From assembly GCF_032397745.1 (NCBI RefSeq), contig NZ_CP135921.1:7056501-7120500 (forward strand): a stretch of DNA of 64,000 nucleotides, given 5' to 3'. How positions within the stretch are numbered: the first letter of the stretch is position 1; each line of letters opens with the position of its first letter. Of this stretch, positions 25,283 through 34,501 are shown piece by piece. The notes under the pieces were generated by a model. It saw only the letters and a program-made list of their open reading frames with translations. It did no database searches and was not told the origin of the DNA. The translations under genes and the position numbers were made by a program. The DNA comes from Bradyrhizobium prioriisuperbiae. GTDB taxonomy: Bacteria > Pseudomonadota > Alphaproteobacteria > Rhizobiales > Xanthobacteraceae.

Positions 25283-26149
25283 ATGACAATGCGCAGCCTT
25301 ATCTCCAGCCTGACCCAGCAGGAAGACATCAACTTCCTGCTCACCAACCGCATCCCCCGGGCGGCCCTGACCAATTTCATGGGCTGGTTCAGCAAGATCG
25401 AACAGCCCTGGGTCCGCGACCTCTCGATCGCCTGCTGGCGGCTGTTTTCGGACCTCGACCTCAGCGAGGCGAAAAAGACCGAATTCAGCAGCCTGCACGA
25501 CTGTTTCACCCGGGAGCTTCGCCCCGGCCTGCGGCCGTTCGATCCCGATCCGTCTGTGCTGGCGAGCCCCTCCGACGGCATTGTTGGCGCCTTCGGCGCC
25601 ATCGCCGACACCGAACTGTTCCAGATCAAGGGCGCGCCCTACTCGCTGCTGGATCTCGTCGGCGACCCCGCGTTGGTGGAGGCCCATCGCAACGGCCGCT
25701 TCATCACCTTGCGGCTGACCTCGAGCATGTATCACCGCTTCCACGCCCCGCACGACGGCCACATCGACCAGGTCACCTCGATCAGCGGGGACACCTGGAA
25801 CGTCAATCCGATCGCGCTGAAGCGTGTCGAGCGGCTGTTCTGCAAGAACGAGCGCGCGGTCATTCGCATGCGCTCCGGTGCCGACGAAGCCCTGACCCTG
25901 GTGCCGGTGGCCGCCATCCTGGTCGCCAGCATCCGGTTGCATTTCCTCGATCTGGTGATCAACACGCGACGGCAGAAGCCGGCCGTCTACCCCTGCGACA
26001 CGACCGTCAGCAAAGGCGAGGAGCTGGGCTGGTTCGAGCACGGATCGACCATCATTATCCTGACCTCGGGTCGTTTTGCATTCGGCGACGATATCCGGGA
26101 GGGGTTGCGGGTGCGTGCTGGTCAGGCGCTGATGCGGCGGTTGGACTGA
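25283..26149 (+). CDS. psd: Phosphatidylserine decarboxylase
   Basis: The start at 25283 gives 288 residues, a normal length. Family blocks are LHDCFTRELRPGLRPFD, ASPSDGIVGAFGAI, SSMYHRFHAPHDGHID with the His motif (His151/His154), and GEELGWFEHGSTIIIL. In the last, the self-cleavage serine of the GST motif is Ser255, which becomes the pyruvoyl group of the small subunit. The enzyme converts phosphatidylserine to phosphatidylethanolamine in the inner membrane. The sequence belongs to the longer, GST-type branch rather than the short alphaproteobacterial type. It is divergent from the anchored aminotransferase with only 35 bases between, so both share a promoter region. Confidence 0.92.
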   Translation: MTMRSLISSLTQQEDINFLLTNRIPRAALTNFMGWFSKIEQPWVRDLSIACWRLFSDLDLSEAKKTEFSSLHDCFTRELRPGLRPFDPDPSVLASPSDGIVGAFGAIADTELFQIKGAPYSLLDLVGDPALVEAHRNGRFITLRLTSSMYHRFHAPHDGHIDQVTSISGDTWNVNPIALKRVERLFCKNERAVIRMRSGADEALTLVPVAAILVASIRLHFLDLVINTRRQKPAVYPCDTTVSKGEELGWFEHGSTIIILTSGRFAFGDDIREGLRVRAGQALMRRLD

Positions 26150-26176
26150 GGCGGCAGTAGCATTGGCATAGACGCT

Positions 26177-26236
26177 AAGAATTGAAGCCTCTCGCCCCTC
26201 TCAGTGTCATCGTCCGGTCAAGCCGGACGATGACAC
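26177..26236. repeat. Dispersed repeat with perfect 14-bp hairpin (family E)
   Basis: TAAGAATTGAAGCCTCTCGC is followed by GTGTCATCGTCCGG-TCAAG-CCGGACGATGACAC (26204-26236), a perfect 14-base inverted repeat. The leader is nearly repeated at 56639 (TAAGAATTGAAGCATCTCGC), so this is a mobile or dispersed element. It lies between two convergent genes and probably terminates transcripts from both sides. Confidence 0.7.
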
Positions 26237-26312
26237 AGAAAATGTTGAGATGCCTCGGCTCACAGACAAAGAATCTTGGCACCTATGCGAAGCATCAGGG
26301 CGAACATCAGCC

Positions 26313-27926
26313 TCAATACTGGCCGGACGTGATCGCCCGCGCCGTCTGCTGCAACATTTCAAAGGCCTTGAAGCGTCGCGTGTGCCCGTCGCTCGACGAG
26401 ACGCTGGGCCGATGAATTTCTCCGATCTCCGACATTGCCGACATGGCCGCCGCAAGGCCGGCATGGCGGCCCGATGCGACTGCGCCCAGCATGGCGGATC
26501 CCAGCAGCACCGGCTCCGGTGAGGTCGAGGTCGCCACCACCAGCCCCGTTGTGTCGGCCAGCAATTGACGCACCAGCGGACTCGCACCCGCCCCGCCACT
26601 GACCACGATGGTGTCGATCGGCACGCCTTTTTCGCGCAGCGAGCGGACGATCTGGCGCGCGCCGTACCCCAGACCGCAGACGCCGGCGAGGTACAGCGCA
26701 ACAAGATTGTCGAGGCCATCGTCCATTCCGAGGCCGGCGATCAGGCCGCGGGCATCGGGATCGGCGAAGGGCGCGCGATTGCCGAGAAATTCCGGCACCA
26801 CGTGCAGATTGCCGATCAGCGCCATCGCGGCCGCAGCCCCACCGCGCCGCTCGGCCTCCCGCGACAGCCAGGTGCTGAGCCCAACACCATCGGCCTGCGC
26901 ACGTTTCGACGCGGCCTCGGTCGCAGGATGCATGCGAACGAGATGATCGATCGCGGCGCCCGCCGCCGATTGGCCGCCTTCGTTCAACCACAGGCCGGGC
27001 ACCATGGCCGAGAAATACGGACCCCACACACCCGGCACGAAGGTGGCCTCAGGGGTCGACGACATGGTACAGGCCGAGGTGCCGAAGACATAGGCCATCC
27101 GTGTCAGCAGGTGTCCCGCCTCACCGCGTGCGCCAACAGTGCCGACTCCGCCGGCATGGGCATCAATCAAACCCGCGGCGACGGGCGTTCCCGCTGTCAA
27201 TCCGAGTTCCGTTGCGGCCTCAGGTGTCAGGCCACGGCCGAGCGGCGTGCCGCCCTCCACCACCTCGGTCCCGATCCGGCTGAAGGCTTCATCGGCCAGA
27301 GCGCCGAGACCGACCGTCCTGAAATAGCCCTCGTCCCAGCGCTTCTCGTGCGCGAGATACGTCCACTTGCAGGTCACCGTGCACACCGAGCGCGCGAGGC
27401 TGTCCGTCGCTTTCCAGGTCAGGAAATCCGCAAGGTCCATGAACTGCCAGGCGCCCGCGAACGTCCGAGGCATGTGCTGGGACAGCCACAGCAGTTTGGG
27501 CGTCTCCATCTCCGGTGAGATGGCGCCGCCGACATACTGAAGGACGGACTGGCCCGTCGCGTTGATCCGGCGCGCCTGCTCCACCGCGCGATGATCCATC
27601 CAGACAATGATATTGCGCTCGTCGTCGCCGGACGAACTGACCGGCAGCGACGCGCCGCCCTTGCCCAGCACCACCAGCGAACATGTCGCATCGAAGCCGA
27701 TGCCCGCTATCATCTCCGGCGTAACGCCCGCCAAGCGCACGGCCTCCCGTACGCTGGCGCACACCGCGCGCCAGATGTCGTTGCTCGACTGCTCGACGAT
27801 CCCGCCGCTGTCGTGCCAGAGCGTGATGTCCGTCTTGGCGGAGCCGCGCAGCGAACCACGCTCATCAAAGACGCCGGCCCGCGCGCTGCCGGTGCCGACA
27901 TCGATGCCGAGAAAACACTGTGTCAT
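26313..27926 (-). CDS. FGGY-family carbohydrate kinase, probable D-ribulokinase
   Basis: The protein has 537 residues. FGGY features are FLGIDVGTGSARAGVFDERG at the N-terminus (phosphate loop), IIVWMDHRAVEQARRIN, GTPVAAGLIDAHAGGVGTVG with the catalytic Asp, and IVVSGGAGASPLVRQLLAD in the C-terminal ATPase half. The MDHRA and GLIDAHAGG blocks are characteristic of the ribulokinase-like subgroup that phosphorylates D-ribulose or L-ribulose. It is the last gene of a minus-strand operon behind ribitol dehydrogenase and a CUT2 sugar transporter, so D-ribulose from ribitol oxidation is the most likely substrate. The product would enter the pentose phosphate pathway. Confidence 0.88.
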   Translation of the reverse strand: MTQCFLGIDVGTGSARAGVFDERGSLRGSAKTDITLWHDSGGIVEQSSNDIWRAVCASVREAVRLAGVTPEMIAGIGFDATCSLVVLGKGGASLPVSSSGDDERNIIVWMDHRAVEQARRINATGQSVLQYVGGAISPEMETPKLLWLSQHMPRTFAGAWQFMDLADFLTWKATDSLARSVCTVTCKWTYLAHEKRWDEGYFRTVGLGALADEAFSRIGTEVVEGGTPLGRGLTPEAATELGLTAGTPVAAGLIDAHAGGVGTVGARGEAGHLLTRMAYVFGTSACTMSSTPEATFVPGVWGPYFSAMVPGLWLNEGGQSAAGAAIDHLVRMHPATEAASKRAQADGVGLSTWLSREAERRGGAAAAMALIGNLHVVPEFLGNRAPFADPDARGLIAGLGMDDGLDNLVALYLAGVCGLGYGARQIVRSLREKGVPIDTIVVSGGAGASPLVRQLLADTTGLVVATSTSPEPVLLGSAMLGAVASGRHAGLAAAMSAMSEIGEIHRPSVSSSDGHTRRFKAFEMLQQTARAITSGQY

Positions 27927-27987
27927 GGCTTAATGATCCGGGCGCATTTACCGCAGAGACGCATAACGTAGAGCGGCAAGCGCCGTC

Positions 27988-28716
27988 TTACAAATCATTG
28001 CTCTGCGGCAGGATGACGAGGTCGCGGATGGTGATGTTCCGGGGACGTGTCAGCATGAACAGCACAGCCTCGGCCACCTCGACGGGCTGCATCAGCCCGC
28101 CGGCCGCAAGTTCCTCATCGAGCTTCGCCTTGGGCCAGTCCTTGATCAAAGCGGTGACCACAGGGCCCGGCGCCACGGCCCCGACCCGCACCCCATGCCT
28201 GGCAACTTGACGCCGGACGGTGTGAACGAAGGCCTGAACCGCATGCTTGGAGGCGGTGTAGATCGGCTCCCAGACCACCGGCACGAGGCCTGCGATCGAA
28301 CTGGTGACGATGATGTCACCGGTTTTGCGTTCCACCATGTGCGGCAGCACGGCATGCACGGAACGGAACATGGCGTTGATGTTGAGGTTCAGCATGCGGT
28401 CCCAGGCATCGGGATCGCCATCCAGGATTTCGCCGCCGATGTAGGATCCGGCATTGGCATGGAAGATGTCGAGCTGGCCGGTGCGCTCCAAAATTCCCCG
28501 CATCATCCGGCCGACGCTGGCGGGATCGGTCAGATCGATCACCAGCGGGATCGCGTTGGAACCGAGTTTGGCGCAGGCAAAGTTCAACGCGGCCTCATCG
28601 CGATCGATCAGCACGACACGCACACCCTGCTCCAGCAGGATCCTGCTGCATTCAAGACCAATGCCCGAGGCCGCGCCCGTGATCGCAGCGACTTTTCCGG
28701 ATAACGTCAGAGCCAT
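27988..28716 (-). CDS. rbtD: SDR-family ribitol 2-dehydrogenase
   Basis: The protein has 242 residues. The Rossmann start is [19 protein letters not shown]; catalysis uses TSSIAG (Ser) and YTASKHAV (Tyr, Lys). Blocks such as [52 protein letters not shown] and [12 protein letters not shown] closely match what I know of Klebsiella ribitol dehydrogenase. The enzyme oxidises ribitol to D-ribulose with NAD. It lies between the sugar permease and the ribulokinase-like gene, which completes a ribitol route. Related polyols cannot be excluded. Confidence 0.85.
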   Translation of the reverse strand: MALTLSGKVAAITGAASGIGLECSRILLEQGVRVVLIDRDEAALNFACAKLGSNAIPLVIDLTDPASVGRMMRGILERTGQLDIFHANAGSYIGGEILDGDPDAWDRMLNLNINAMFRSVHAVLPHMVERKTGDIIVTSSIAGLVPVVWEPIYTASKHAVQAFVHTVRRQVARHGVRVGAVAPGPVVTALIKDWPKAKLDEELAAGGLMQPVEVAEAVLFMLTRPRNITIRDLVILPQSNDL

Positions 28717-28770
28717 AACATTCCCATTTCACGTTCATGTTGCTTTGGATGGTTTTCGGGCCGCTCTTTA

Positions 28771-30027
28771 TCAAGCCCTGCCGTGAGAGACACGCGAGCG
28801 GCGCGCCAGCGAGTCCACGATGACGGCAACCGCAAGCACGGCGCCGGTGATCATGTAGCGGAGCGAGGACGACAGATCGAGCAGGGTCAGGCCGCTGGCG
28901 ATCGACTGGATGACGATGATCCCGAGCAACGCCGAATAGGCATTGCCGCGACCGCCAAACAGACTGGTGCCGCCGATCACGGCGGCGGCGATGGCATTGA
29001 GATTGACGTCGCCGGTGCCGGCCTGCTGACTGGCCGACGCCAGCCGCGCCGCCGAGAGGATGCCGCCGGCCGCGGCCAATGTCGAACACAGCACGAAGGC
29101 CGACATGTAGGTTCGACGCACATCGATGCCGGCGCGGCGCGCCGCCTCGCGATTGCCGCCGACGGCATTCATCGCCCGTCCCCATTTGGTCCGCACCAGC
29201 GCATAGTTCATGGCGATGACAAGGCCGACGAACAGCCCGAACATCCAGGGCACGCCGCGATCCTGGTTGAGATAGAACACGACGAGTTCGAGCACGACGA
29301 TCATCGTGATCGCACGCGCCAGCAGGCTGCCTGATGATCGCGCGGACAGACCCGCGTGTTTTCGCCGGGCCGCGGTGCGCACGCCGGTCACGAAGGTCAC
29401 GATGCCGGCCAGTGCGGCAAGGCCGTAGGCGACCACGTGGGGCATCACCGAGGTCTGACCGAAATCCACCACCGGCGAGCCATAGGGCAGATTGATCGAT
29501 CCGGTCGACCCCAGCAAATAAAGCTGCAAGCCGAGCACCGCGAGCAGGCCCGCGAGCGTCGAGACAAAGCTCGGCATCCCGAAACGATTGAACAGCAGCG
29601 CATAGAGCAGACCGACGGCTGCACCGAGCAGCAGCGCCGCCGGGATCGCAAGCCAGGCCGGCCATCCCCAATTGACCCAGAGCACGCCGACCACCGCGGA
29701 GGCAAAGCCGCTGACCGAGCCGACGGAGAGATCGATCTCGCCAACCATCAGGATGCAGACGATGCCGAGCGCGATCACGCCCACGGTCGAGCAGTCGAAC
29801 AGCAGATTGACCAGGTTGTTGCTGGACAGGAAAATTGGATTGAGGCTCTGGAACGCGGTCCAGATAATGGCGAGACCGACCACCACCGGCAGCGATCCGA
29901 GATCGCCGGAGCGGACACAATCGAGAAAGCCGCGCACGGCTCCGGTCAGACCCACGTCATGCCGGACACGTTCGTCGGCGCGATCCAGCTGCACAGGCGT
30001 GGTGATGGGATCCCTCTCGCGACTCAC
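28771..30027 (-). CDS. CUT2-family sugar ABC transporter permease (XylH/RbsC-like)
   Basis: The protein has 418 residues and about 10 hydrophobic helices after a 45-residue polar N-terminus. Family blocks are VCILMVGEIDLSVGSVSGF, the EAA-like coupling region NAVGGNREAARRAGIDVRR, and LNAIAAAVIGGTSLFGGRG near the C-terminus. The length is that of the XylH group (about 390-420) rather than RbsC (about 320). It overlaps the ATPase gene start-to-stop by four bases. It should form the membrane channel for the sugar or polyol bound by the 31056-32132 product. Confidence 0.92.
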   Translation of the reverse strand: MSRERDPITTPVQLDRADERVRHDVGLTGAVRGFLDCVRSGDLGSLPVVVGLAIIWTAFQSLNPIFLSSNNLVNLLFDCSTVGVIALGIVCILMVGEIDLSVGSVSGFASAVVGVLWVNWGWPAWLAIPAALLLGAAVGLLYALLFNRFGMPSFVSTLAGLLAVLGLQLYLLGSTGSINLPYGSPVVDFGQTSVMPHVVAYGLAALAGIVTFVTGVRTAARRKHAGLSARSSGSLLARAITMIVVLELVVFYLNQDRGVPWMFGLFVGLVIAMNYALVRTKWGRAMNAVGGNREAARRAGIDVRRTYMSAFVLCSTLAAAGGILSAARLASASQQAGTGDVNLNAIAAAVIGGTSLFGGRGNAYSALLGIIVIQSIASGLTLLDLSSSLRYMITGAVLAVAVIVDSLARRSRVSHGRA

Positions 30028-30848
30028 GGCCGTTGCTCCCCGACCTGATCATGTGAACCTTGCCGCCGCTGGGCGCGGCGCGACACGGCATTGTTGGAGG
30101 CGCCGGTGATGGCGCTGACCAGTTCCTGGTTGGAGGCGTCGGGATGGAAGATGCCGTTGTTGCGCCCGAGCCGCAGCACCACGACCCGATCGGCCACCGC
30201 GCGGACGTCTTCCATGTTGTGGCTGATCATCACCACAGCGAGACCGCGATCGCGCACACGCTCGATCAGGTCCAGCACCTCGGCGGTCTGCGCCACGCCG
30301 AGCGCGGCCGTCGGCTCGTCGAGCAGAATCAGCTTCGGCTCCAGCAGCAGCGAGCGCGCGATCGCCACGGTCTGGCGCTGGCCGCCGGAGAGCGACGCCA
30401 CCGGCTCGCGGACGCTGGGGATGCGCGCCGACAGCTCGTTGAGCAGCGTCCAGGCCTTGAGCTCCATCGCCACTTCATCCAGCCGCAGCGGATTGAGCTC
30501 GCGCCCGAGGAAGATGTTGGCGACCACGTCGAGGTTTTCGCACAGCGCGAGATCCTGGAACACGGTGGCTATGCCGAGCTTGAGCGACGCGGACGGGTCG
30601 TCGAGGGTGACAGGCTGGCCGCAGAATGAGATCGCACCCGAACTCGGCTGATGCACGCCCGCGAGGATCTTCACCAAAGTCGACTTGCCGGCGCCGTTGT
30701 CGCCGACCAGGGCGACGACCTCGCCGGCATGAACATCCAGATCGATGTCGGTCAAAGCCGAGACTGCGCCGAAATTCTTCGAGACGCCGCGCAGGCTGAG
30801 GACCAGTTCGGACTCTGCGGCGGATCGGAATGTGGAGTCGGCAGTCAT
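30024..30848 (-). CDS. CUT2-family sugar ABC transporter ATP-binding protein (single NBD)
   Basis: The protein has 274 residues and one nucleotide-binding domain: Walker A VGDNGAGKST, signature LSGGQRQTVAIARSL, Walker B LILLDEPTAAL. Most CUT2 ATPases are double-domain proteins of about 500 residues; the single-domain form is that of fructose/xylose-type systems such as FrcA. The start is 207 bases after the binding-protein gene; a family B palindrome occupies that gap and may tune relative expression. The stop overlaps the permease start. Confidence 0.92.
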   Translation of the reverse strand: MTADSTFRSAAESELVLSLRGVSKNFGAVSALTDIDLDVHAGEVVALVGDNGAGKSTLVKILAGVHQPSSGAISFCGQPVTLDDPSASLKLGIATVFQDLALCENLDVVANIFLGRELNPLRLDEVAMELKAWTLLNELSARIPSVREPVASLSGGQRQTVAIARSLLLEPKLILLDEPTAALGVAQTAEVLDLIERVRDRGLAVVMISHNMEDVRAVADRVVVLRLGRNNGIFHPDASNQELVSAITGASNNAVSRRAQRRQGSHDQVGEQRP

Positions 30849-30879
30849 GGAGCGTTCCTGATCTTTGAGACATCCAACC

Positions 30880-31020
30880 CGTCATCCTGAGGTGTGAGCC
30901 CTGCGGTGCACTTGCACCGCAGGGTGAGCCTCGAAGGATGGACGGCCTCGGAGTTGCCGCTGGGGCCGTCGCCCTTCGAGGGCCGCGCTTCGCACGGCCA
31001 CCTCAGGGTGACGGATCACA
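30880..31020. repeat. Long dispersed inverted repeat, family B
   Basis: Ends are CGTCATCCTGAGGTG and CACCTCAGGGTGACGG, with inner hairpins CCTGCGGTGCACTTGCACCG and GGGCCGCGCTTCGCACGGCC. Related copies are at 42784 and 60828, with a diverged one at 41109. Here it sits inside the ribitol operon, between the binding-protein and ATPase genes, where a processed or terminating stem could give more binding protein than transporter. Confidence 0.85.
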
Positions 31021-31055
31021 TTTGACCGATGTTATATCGTCGCGCACTCATCCGA

Positions 31056-32132
31056 CTACTTGATGATACCGAGCTTCTTGCAGCCTTCGGCATAACGGCC
31101 GCCGCAGAGTGCTGCAGCCGTCTGGATCGGCTTGCCGTTGATCTTCTTGTCGATGATCTCCGCCTTGAGATTGTCCGCCGTGATCAGCGTCGGCGTGAAC
31201 AGCTGCGAGGGCGTATTGAACAGCGTGGTCTCGGCCTTGGGCGCCTTCCCCGCCAGCAGCTGGACGGCGACATTCGCCGCCGCCGCGGCCACGATCTCGC
31301 TGGGCTTGTTGATGGTGTTGTACTGGTCGCCCGCAATGGTCAACTGCAGGCCTGCGATGGTCGCATCGTTGCCGGTGACCGGCGGGACCGGATTGACACC
31401 CGCCGCCTTGAGGGCTGCGACGGCCGCGCCGCCGGTGCCGTCATTGGCGGCCACAACGCCGACGATCTTCTTGCCGAACCGGGTGATTTGGCCGCTGGCC
31501 CATTGCTGCGCCTTTGGTGGCGCCCAGTCCGGGGTGTCGTATTCGGCCAGCGTCTTGTAGCCGCCCTCGGCAAGCCCCTCATGGATGCCATCCCGGATCA
31601 GGCCGGCGGCGGCATCGGTGGGCGAACCGTTGATCTCCAGCACGCCGACATCAGCGGTCGGAATGTTCTTCGCCTTGAGATGATCGACCAGCGACTTGGC
31701 AATGGCCTTGCCGATCGCCTTGTTGTCGAAGGACACGTAGAAATCGGCCGGCGTGGACGGGATCGGACGGTCGTAGGCGATGACCTTCACGCCCTGCCCC
31801 TGGGCCTGCTTGACCAGCGATGCCGCGGCCGTGGAGTCGACGGGATCGATGACAATGACCTTGGCGCCCTGCGAGATCACGGAATTGAACTGCTGCTGCT
31901 GGCGCGACGCATTGGCGTCGGCGTTCTGGTAGAGCACCTTGCAGGTCGGGCACAGCTTGCTCATCTCGGCCACAAAGCCCGGGTGATCGTGCTCTTCATA
32001 ACGCGTCGAGGCCTGGTCCGGCATCAGAAAAGCGACCGTGGCTCCAGCCCCTTGGGCGAAGACCGAGGTCCCACTCAGTAACGACAGTGCCAGCGCCGCC
32101 AAACCAATCGAATTCAACGAGGGTCGTGTCAT
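31056..32132 (-). CDS. CUT2-family sugar ABC substrate-binding protein (periplasmic)
   Basis: The start at 32132 follows GGGAGAA and puts a signal peptide at the N-terminus (SIGLAALALSLLSGTSVFAQ); the product has 358 residues. The fold is periplasmic binding protein type 1: VAFLMPDQASTRYEEHDHPG, KVIVIDPVDSTAAASLV, VKVIAYDRPI, VGVVAANDGTGGAAVAAL and VTGNDATIAGLQ. These are the XylF-like ligand-site segments. It is followed by the ATPase, permease, dehydrogenase and kinase genes. Its likely ligand is ribitol or a similar pentitol, inferred from context. Confidence 0.92.
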   Translation of the reverse strand: MTRPSLNSIGLAALALSLLSGTSVFAQGAGATVAFLMPDQASTRYEEHDHPGFVAEMSKLCPTCKVLYQNADANASRQQQQFNSVISQGAKVIVIDPVDSTAAASLVKQAQGQGVKVIAYDRPIPSTPADFYVSFDNKAIGKAIAKSLVDHLKAKNIPTADVGVLEINGSPTDAAAGLIRDGIHEGLAEGGYKTLAEYDTPDWAPPKAQQWASGQITRFGKKIVGVVAANDGTGGAAVAALKAAGVNPVPPVTGNDATIAGLQLTIAGDQYNTINKPSEIVAAAAANVAVQLLAGKAPKAETTLFNTPSQLFTPTLITADNLKAEIIDKKINGKPIQTAAALCGGRYAEGCKKLGIIK

Positions 32133-32297
32133 TTGGTTTCTCCCTTGAGCAATTATCAAAGGACAGCTCGCTTTTGGCTGCCTTGAATGCGGAACAAAAG
32201 TCTTCCTTCGCCGATCTGCCGAAGCAGATCCACGCCGTTATGCTTGTTCGATGATGTCTGTCCTCTCTAACGCCTCTGCGTTCCCAGCGGCGTCTGT

Positions 32298-33182
32298 CTA
32301 GGCCGCTCTGGCTCCGTCAATGTTGTCGAGCAACAGCCGCCGAAACTGGGACGGTGTCATCCCTTTTTCGGCCAGGAATTGCCTGTTGAAGTTCGAGAGA
32401 TTGTTGTAGCCGACTTCGAAACAGATGTTGGCGATGGAGGCCTGCTCGTCGCTCATCAGGATCTGGCAGGCCAGATTGATACGGAGACGCTTCACGTATT
32501 GCACCAGCGACATGCCGGTATGCTGGCGGAACGCGCGGGAAAACGCCGATGTCGACTGGCCGGCGATGCCGGCGAGATCGGCCTCGCCGAACGGCTCGGT
32601 CAAATGCTTGCGGATATAGGCCAGCGCCTTGTTGATGCCTGCGGACATGTAGCCGGAGGGATCGGGCAGATAGCTGGCGCTGGCCAGCATGTGCGATCCC
32701 TGCGCCCGGCTTAAATGACCCGCGATCAGCATGAACAGCTCGATGCGGCGCACGCCCCTCGCCTGCATCATCTCTTCCATCAGTGGCGACACCAGGCGGC
32801 TGGTTGCCTCGCTGAACAACACACCGCGGCGGGAGGATTCCAGCACACCCGCCAAAGCAGCGAGCTCCGGCAACGCCTTCATGGTGCCGCCGATGAAGTC
32901 TTCACTGAACTGGATGATGCGGCAGCGCAGCGGAATGCTGGAGCCCACTGGCACATCGCTGACCCAGTTGTGCGGCAGGTTGGGCCCGGTCAGCACCAGG
33001 TTGCCCGGTTCGAATTCGCCGATGAAGTCGCCGACAAAATAACGACCGGTGGTTGCCTCGACCCGGTGCAGCTCATATTCGGGATGGAAATGCCAGCGCA
33101 CGGTACGGAAGGGATAGCCATGCGACCAGGCGGCAAACGACTCCCCCGGCCTTATCTGGACCACTTCAAGATCCGGCTCCAT
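32298..33182 (-). CDS. AraC-family regulator of the ribitol-type operon
   Basis: The start at 33182 has GGGAGGAGG upstream and gives 294 residues; longer frames lack a ribosome site. The N-terminal half is a cupin-like sensor (HFHPEYELHRVEATTGRYFVGDF, GNLVLTGPNLPHNWVSD). The C-terminal half has two helix-turn-helix motifs: EADLAGIAGQSTSAFSRAFRQHTGMS and IANICFEVGYNNLSNFNRQFLAEKGMTPSQFR. It is the first gene of the minus-strand cluster, 165 bases ahead of the binding-protein gene, and is the probable activator of the transporter and catabolic genes. Confidence 0.9.
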   Translation of the reverse strand: MEPDLEVVQIRPGESFAAWSHGYPFRTVRWHFHPEYELHRVEATTGRYFVGDFIGEFEPGNLVLTGPNLPHNWVSDVPVGSSIPLRCRIIQFSEDFIGGTMKALPELAALAGVLESSRRGVLFSEATSRLVSPLMEEMMQARGVRRIELFMLIAGHLSRAQGSHMLASASYLPDPSGYMSAGINKALAYIRKHLTEPFGEADLAGIAGQSTSAFSRAFRQHTGMSLVQYVKRLRINLACQILMSDEQASIANICFEVGYNNLSNFNRQFLAEKGMTPSQFRRLLLDNIDGARAA

Positions 33183-33449
33183 CTCGCCTCCTCCCGATCG
33201 GTCACGGGCACCCGCGACGACCTTGCTCCCCAAATGGCCGATTTTTCCCGGCTCTGACTTGGTCTCAAACCTAGGTGATCGACGCGAACGAGCGCCACCA
33301 CATTTCCGGACCAACAATGATACTTTTTTGACGGGAACAAGGCCAGGGATCGGGGAAGACATCAGCCCCCGGCCCGATATCGGCCATTCCAAGCAAATGG
33401 GGCCACGCAACGCGCGGCCCCATTGATCGGCATTACGATGACCCTGGCC

Positions 33450-34355
33450 TCAGTGCTCGTAGCTGGCCGGATCCGGGCTATCCGACGGATGGGCCAGGGC
33501 CTTGCGCAGCACGTCCGCCATCGGCGTGTTGAAATTGACGCCGTTCGGCGGCACCGGCGAGGTGAACCATTTGCCGTACATCGCCTCGATGCGCGGGCTG
33601 CGATACAGCGTTGCGGTGGCCTGATCGACAAGCGTCTTGAACGGCGCATCGTCCTTGCGCAGCATGATGCCGAACGGCTCCGCCTTCGAGAAGGTCTCGT
33701 CGCCGATCATGTAATCGGCCGGTGCCTTGGAGCGCGCGATCGCCACCGACAGCTGGATATCGTCCATCACATAGGCGACGACGCGATCGGTCTCCAGCAT
33801 CAGGAACGCTTCGAGCTGATCCTTGGCCGGCAGGATCGTGATGCCGAGATTTTTCTCGGTGTTGACGCGGCTGAGCTGCAGCAGATTGGTCGAGCCTGAC
33901 ACGGCCACCACCGGCTTGCCCTTGAGATCGGCGATGGTGGTGATGTGCTGCGTCTTCTTGGCGGCGAAACGGGTCGCCGACAGGAAATGGGTGTTGGTGT
34001 AGGCGACCAGGCGCTGGCGCTCCGCATTGTTGGTGGCCGAGCCGCAGACGAGATCGACGGTGCCGTTCGCCAGCAGCGGAATCCGTGTCGACGAGATCAC
34101 CGGCACGAACTCGACATTGAGATCGGCCAGGCCGAGCTTCTGCTTCACCGCGTCCACGATTGTCAGACAGACGTCCAGCGAATAGCCGACCGGCTTCTGA
34201 TCGCCATCGAGATAGCTGAACGGAATCGACGCCTCCTGGAATCCAAGCGCAATCCGGTTGGCCTCCTTGACCTTCTGCAGCGTGCCGGAGAGCTCTTCGG
34301 CCGCCGCCGGACTTCCAAGCAACGCGACCACAAGCAGGGACTTCAGAAAGCGCAT
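33450..34355 (-). CDS. Amino-acid ABC transporter substrate-binding protein (GltI-like), orphan
   Basis: The start at 34355 has GGAGGAG upstream; the product has 301 residues with signal peptide FLKSLLVVALLGSPAAAEE. The type-2 binding fold shows IALGFQEASIPFSYLDGDQKPVG, TRIPLLANGTVDLVCGSATNN, VVAVSGSTNLLQL and EAFLMLETDRVVAYVMDD. This pattern is that of glutamate/aspartate binding proteins. No permease or ATPase gene is adjacent, so it must use a transporter encoded elsewhere. Neighbours give no further clue. Confidence 0.9.
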   Translation of the reverse strand: MRFLKSLLVVALLGSPAAAEELSGTLQKVKEANRIALGFQEASIPFSYLDGDQKPVGYSLDVCLTIVDAVKQKLGLADLNVEFVPVISSTRIPLLANGTVDLVCGSATNNAERQRLVAYTNTHFLSATRFAAKKTQHITTIADLKGKPVVAVSGSTNLLQLSRVNTEKNLGITILPAKDQLEAFLMLETDRVVAYVMDDIQLSVAIARSKAPADYMIGDETFSKAEPFGIMLRKDDAPFKTLVDQATATLYRSPRIEAMYGKWFTSPVPPNGVNFNTPMADVLRKALAHPSDSPDPASYEH

Positions 34356-34501
34356 CAGTTCACTCCTCCAGCGCGTCAGCCGCGCAGAGATGGAATGGAG
34401 CATCCGCATGACCTCGGTTCAATGACAAATCCGCTATAGCTGCTAGCAAGGATCGCGGTGGGCAATCGCACAGAGATTGAGCGCGCATGCCGCGACATTG
34501 G

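Noticed and set aside
23331..25286. Long plus-strand frame of 651 codons
   Set aside because: It lies antisense to the clear aminotransferase gene; its translation is Arg/His-rich without motifs, typical of a GC-rich shadow frame.
26565..27518. Plus-strand frame of 317 codons
   Set aside because: Antisense to the FGGY kinase gene, with no recognisable domain.
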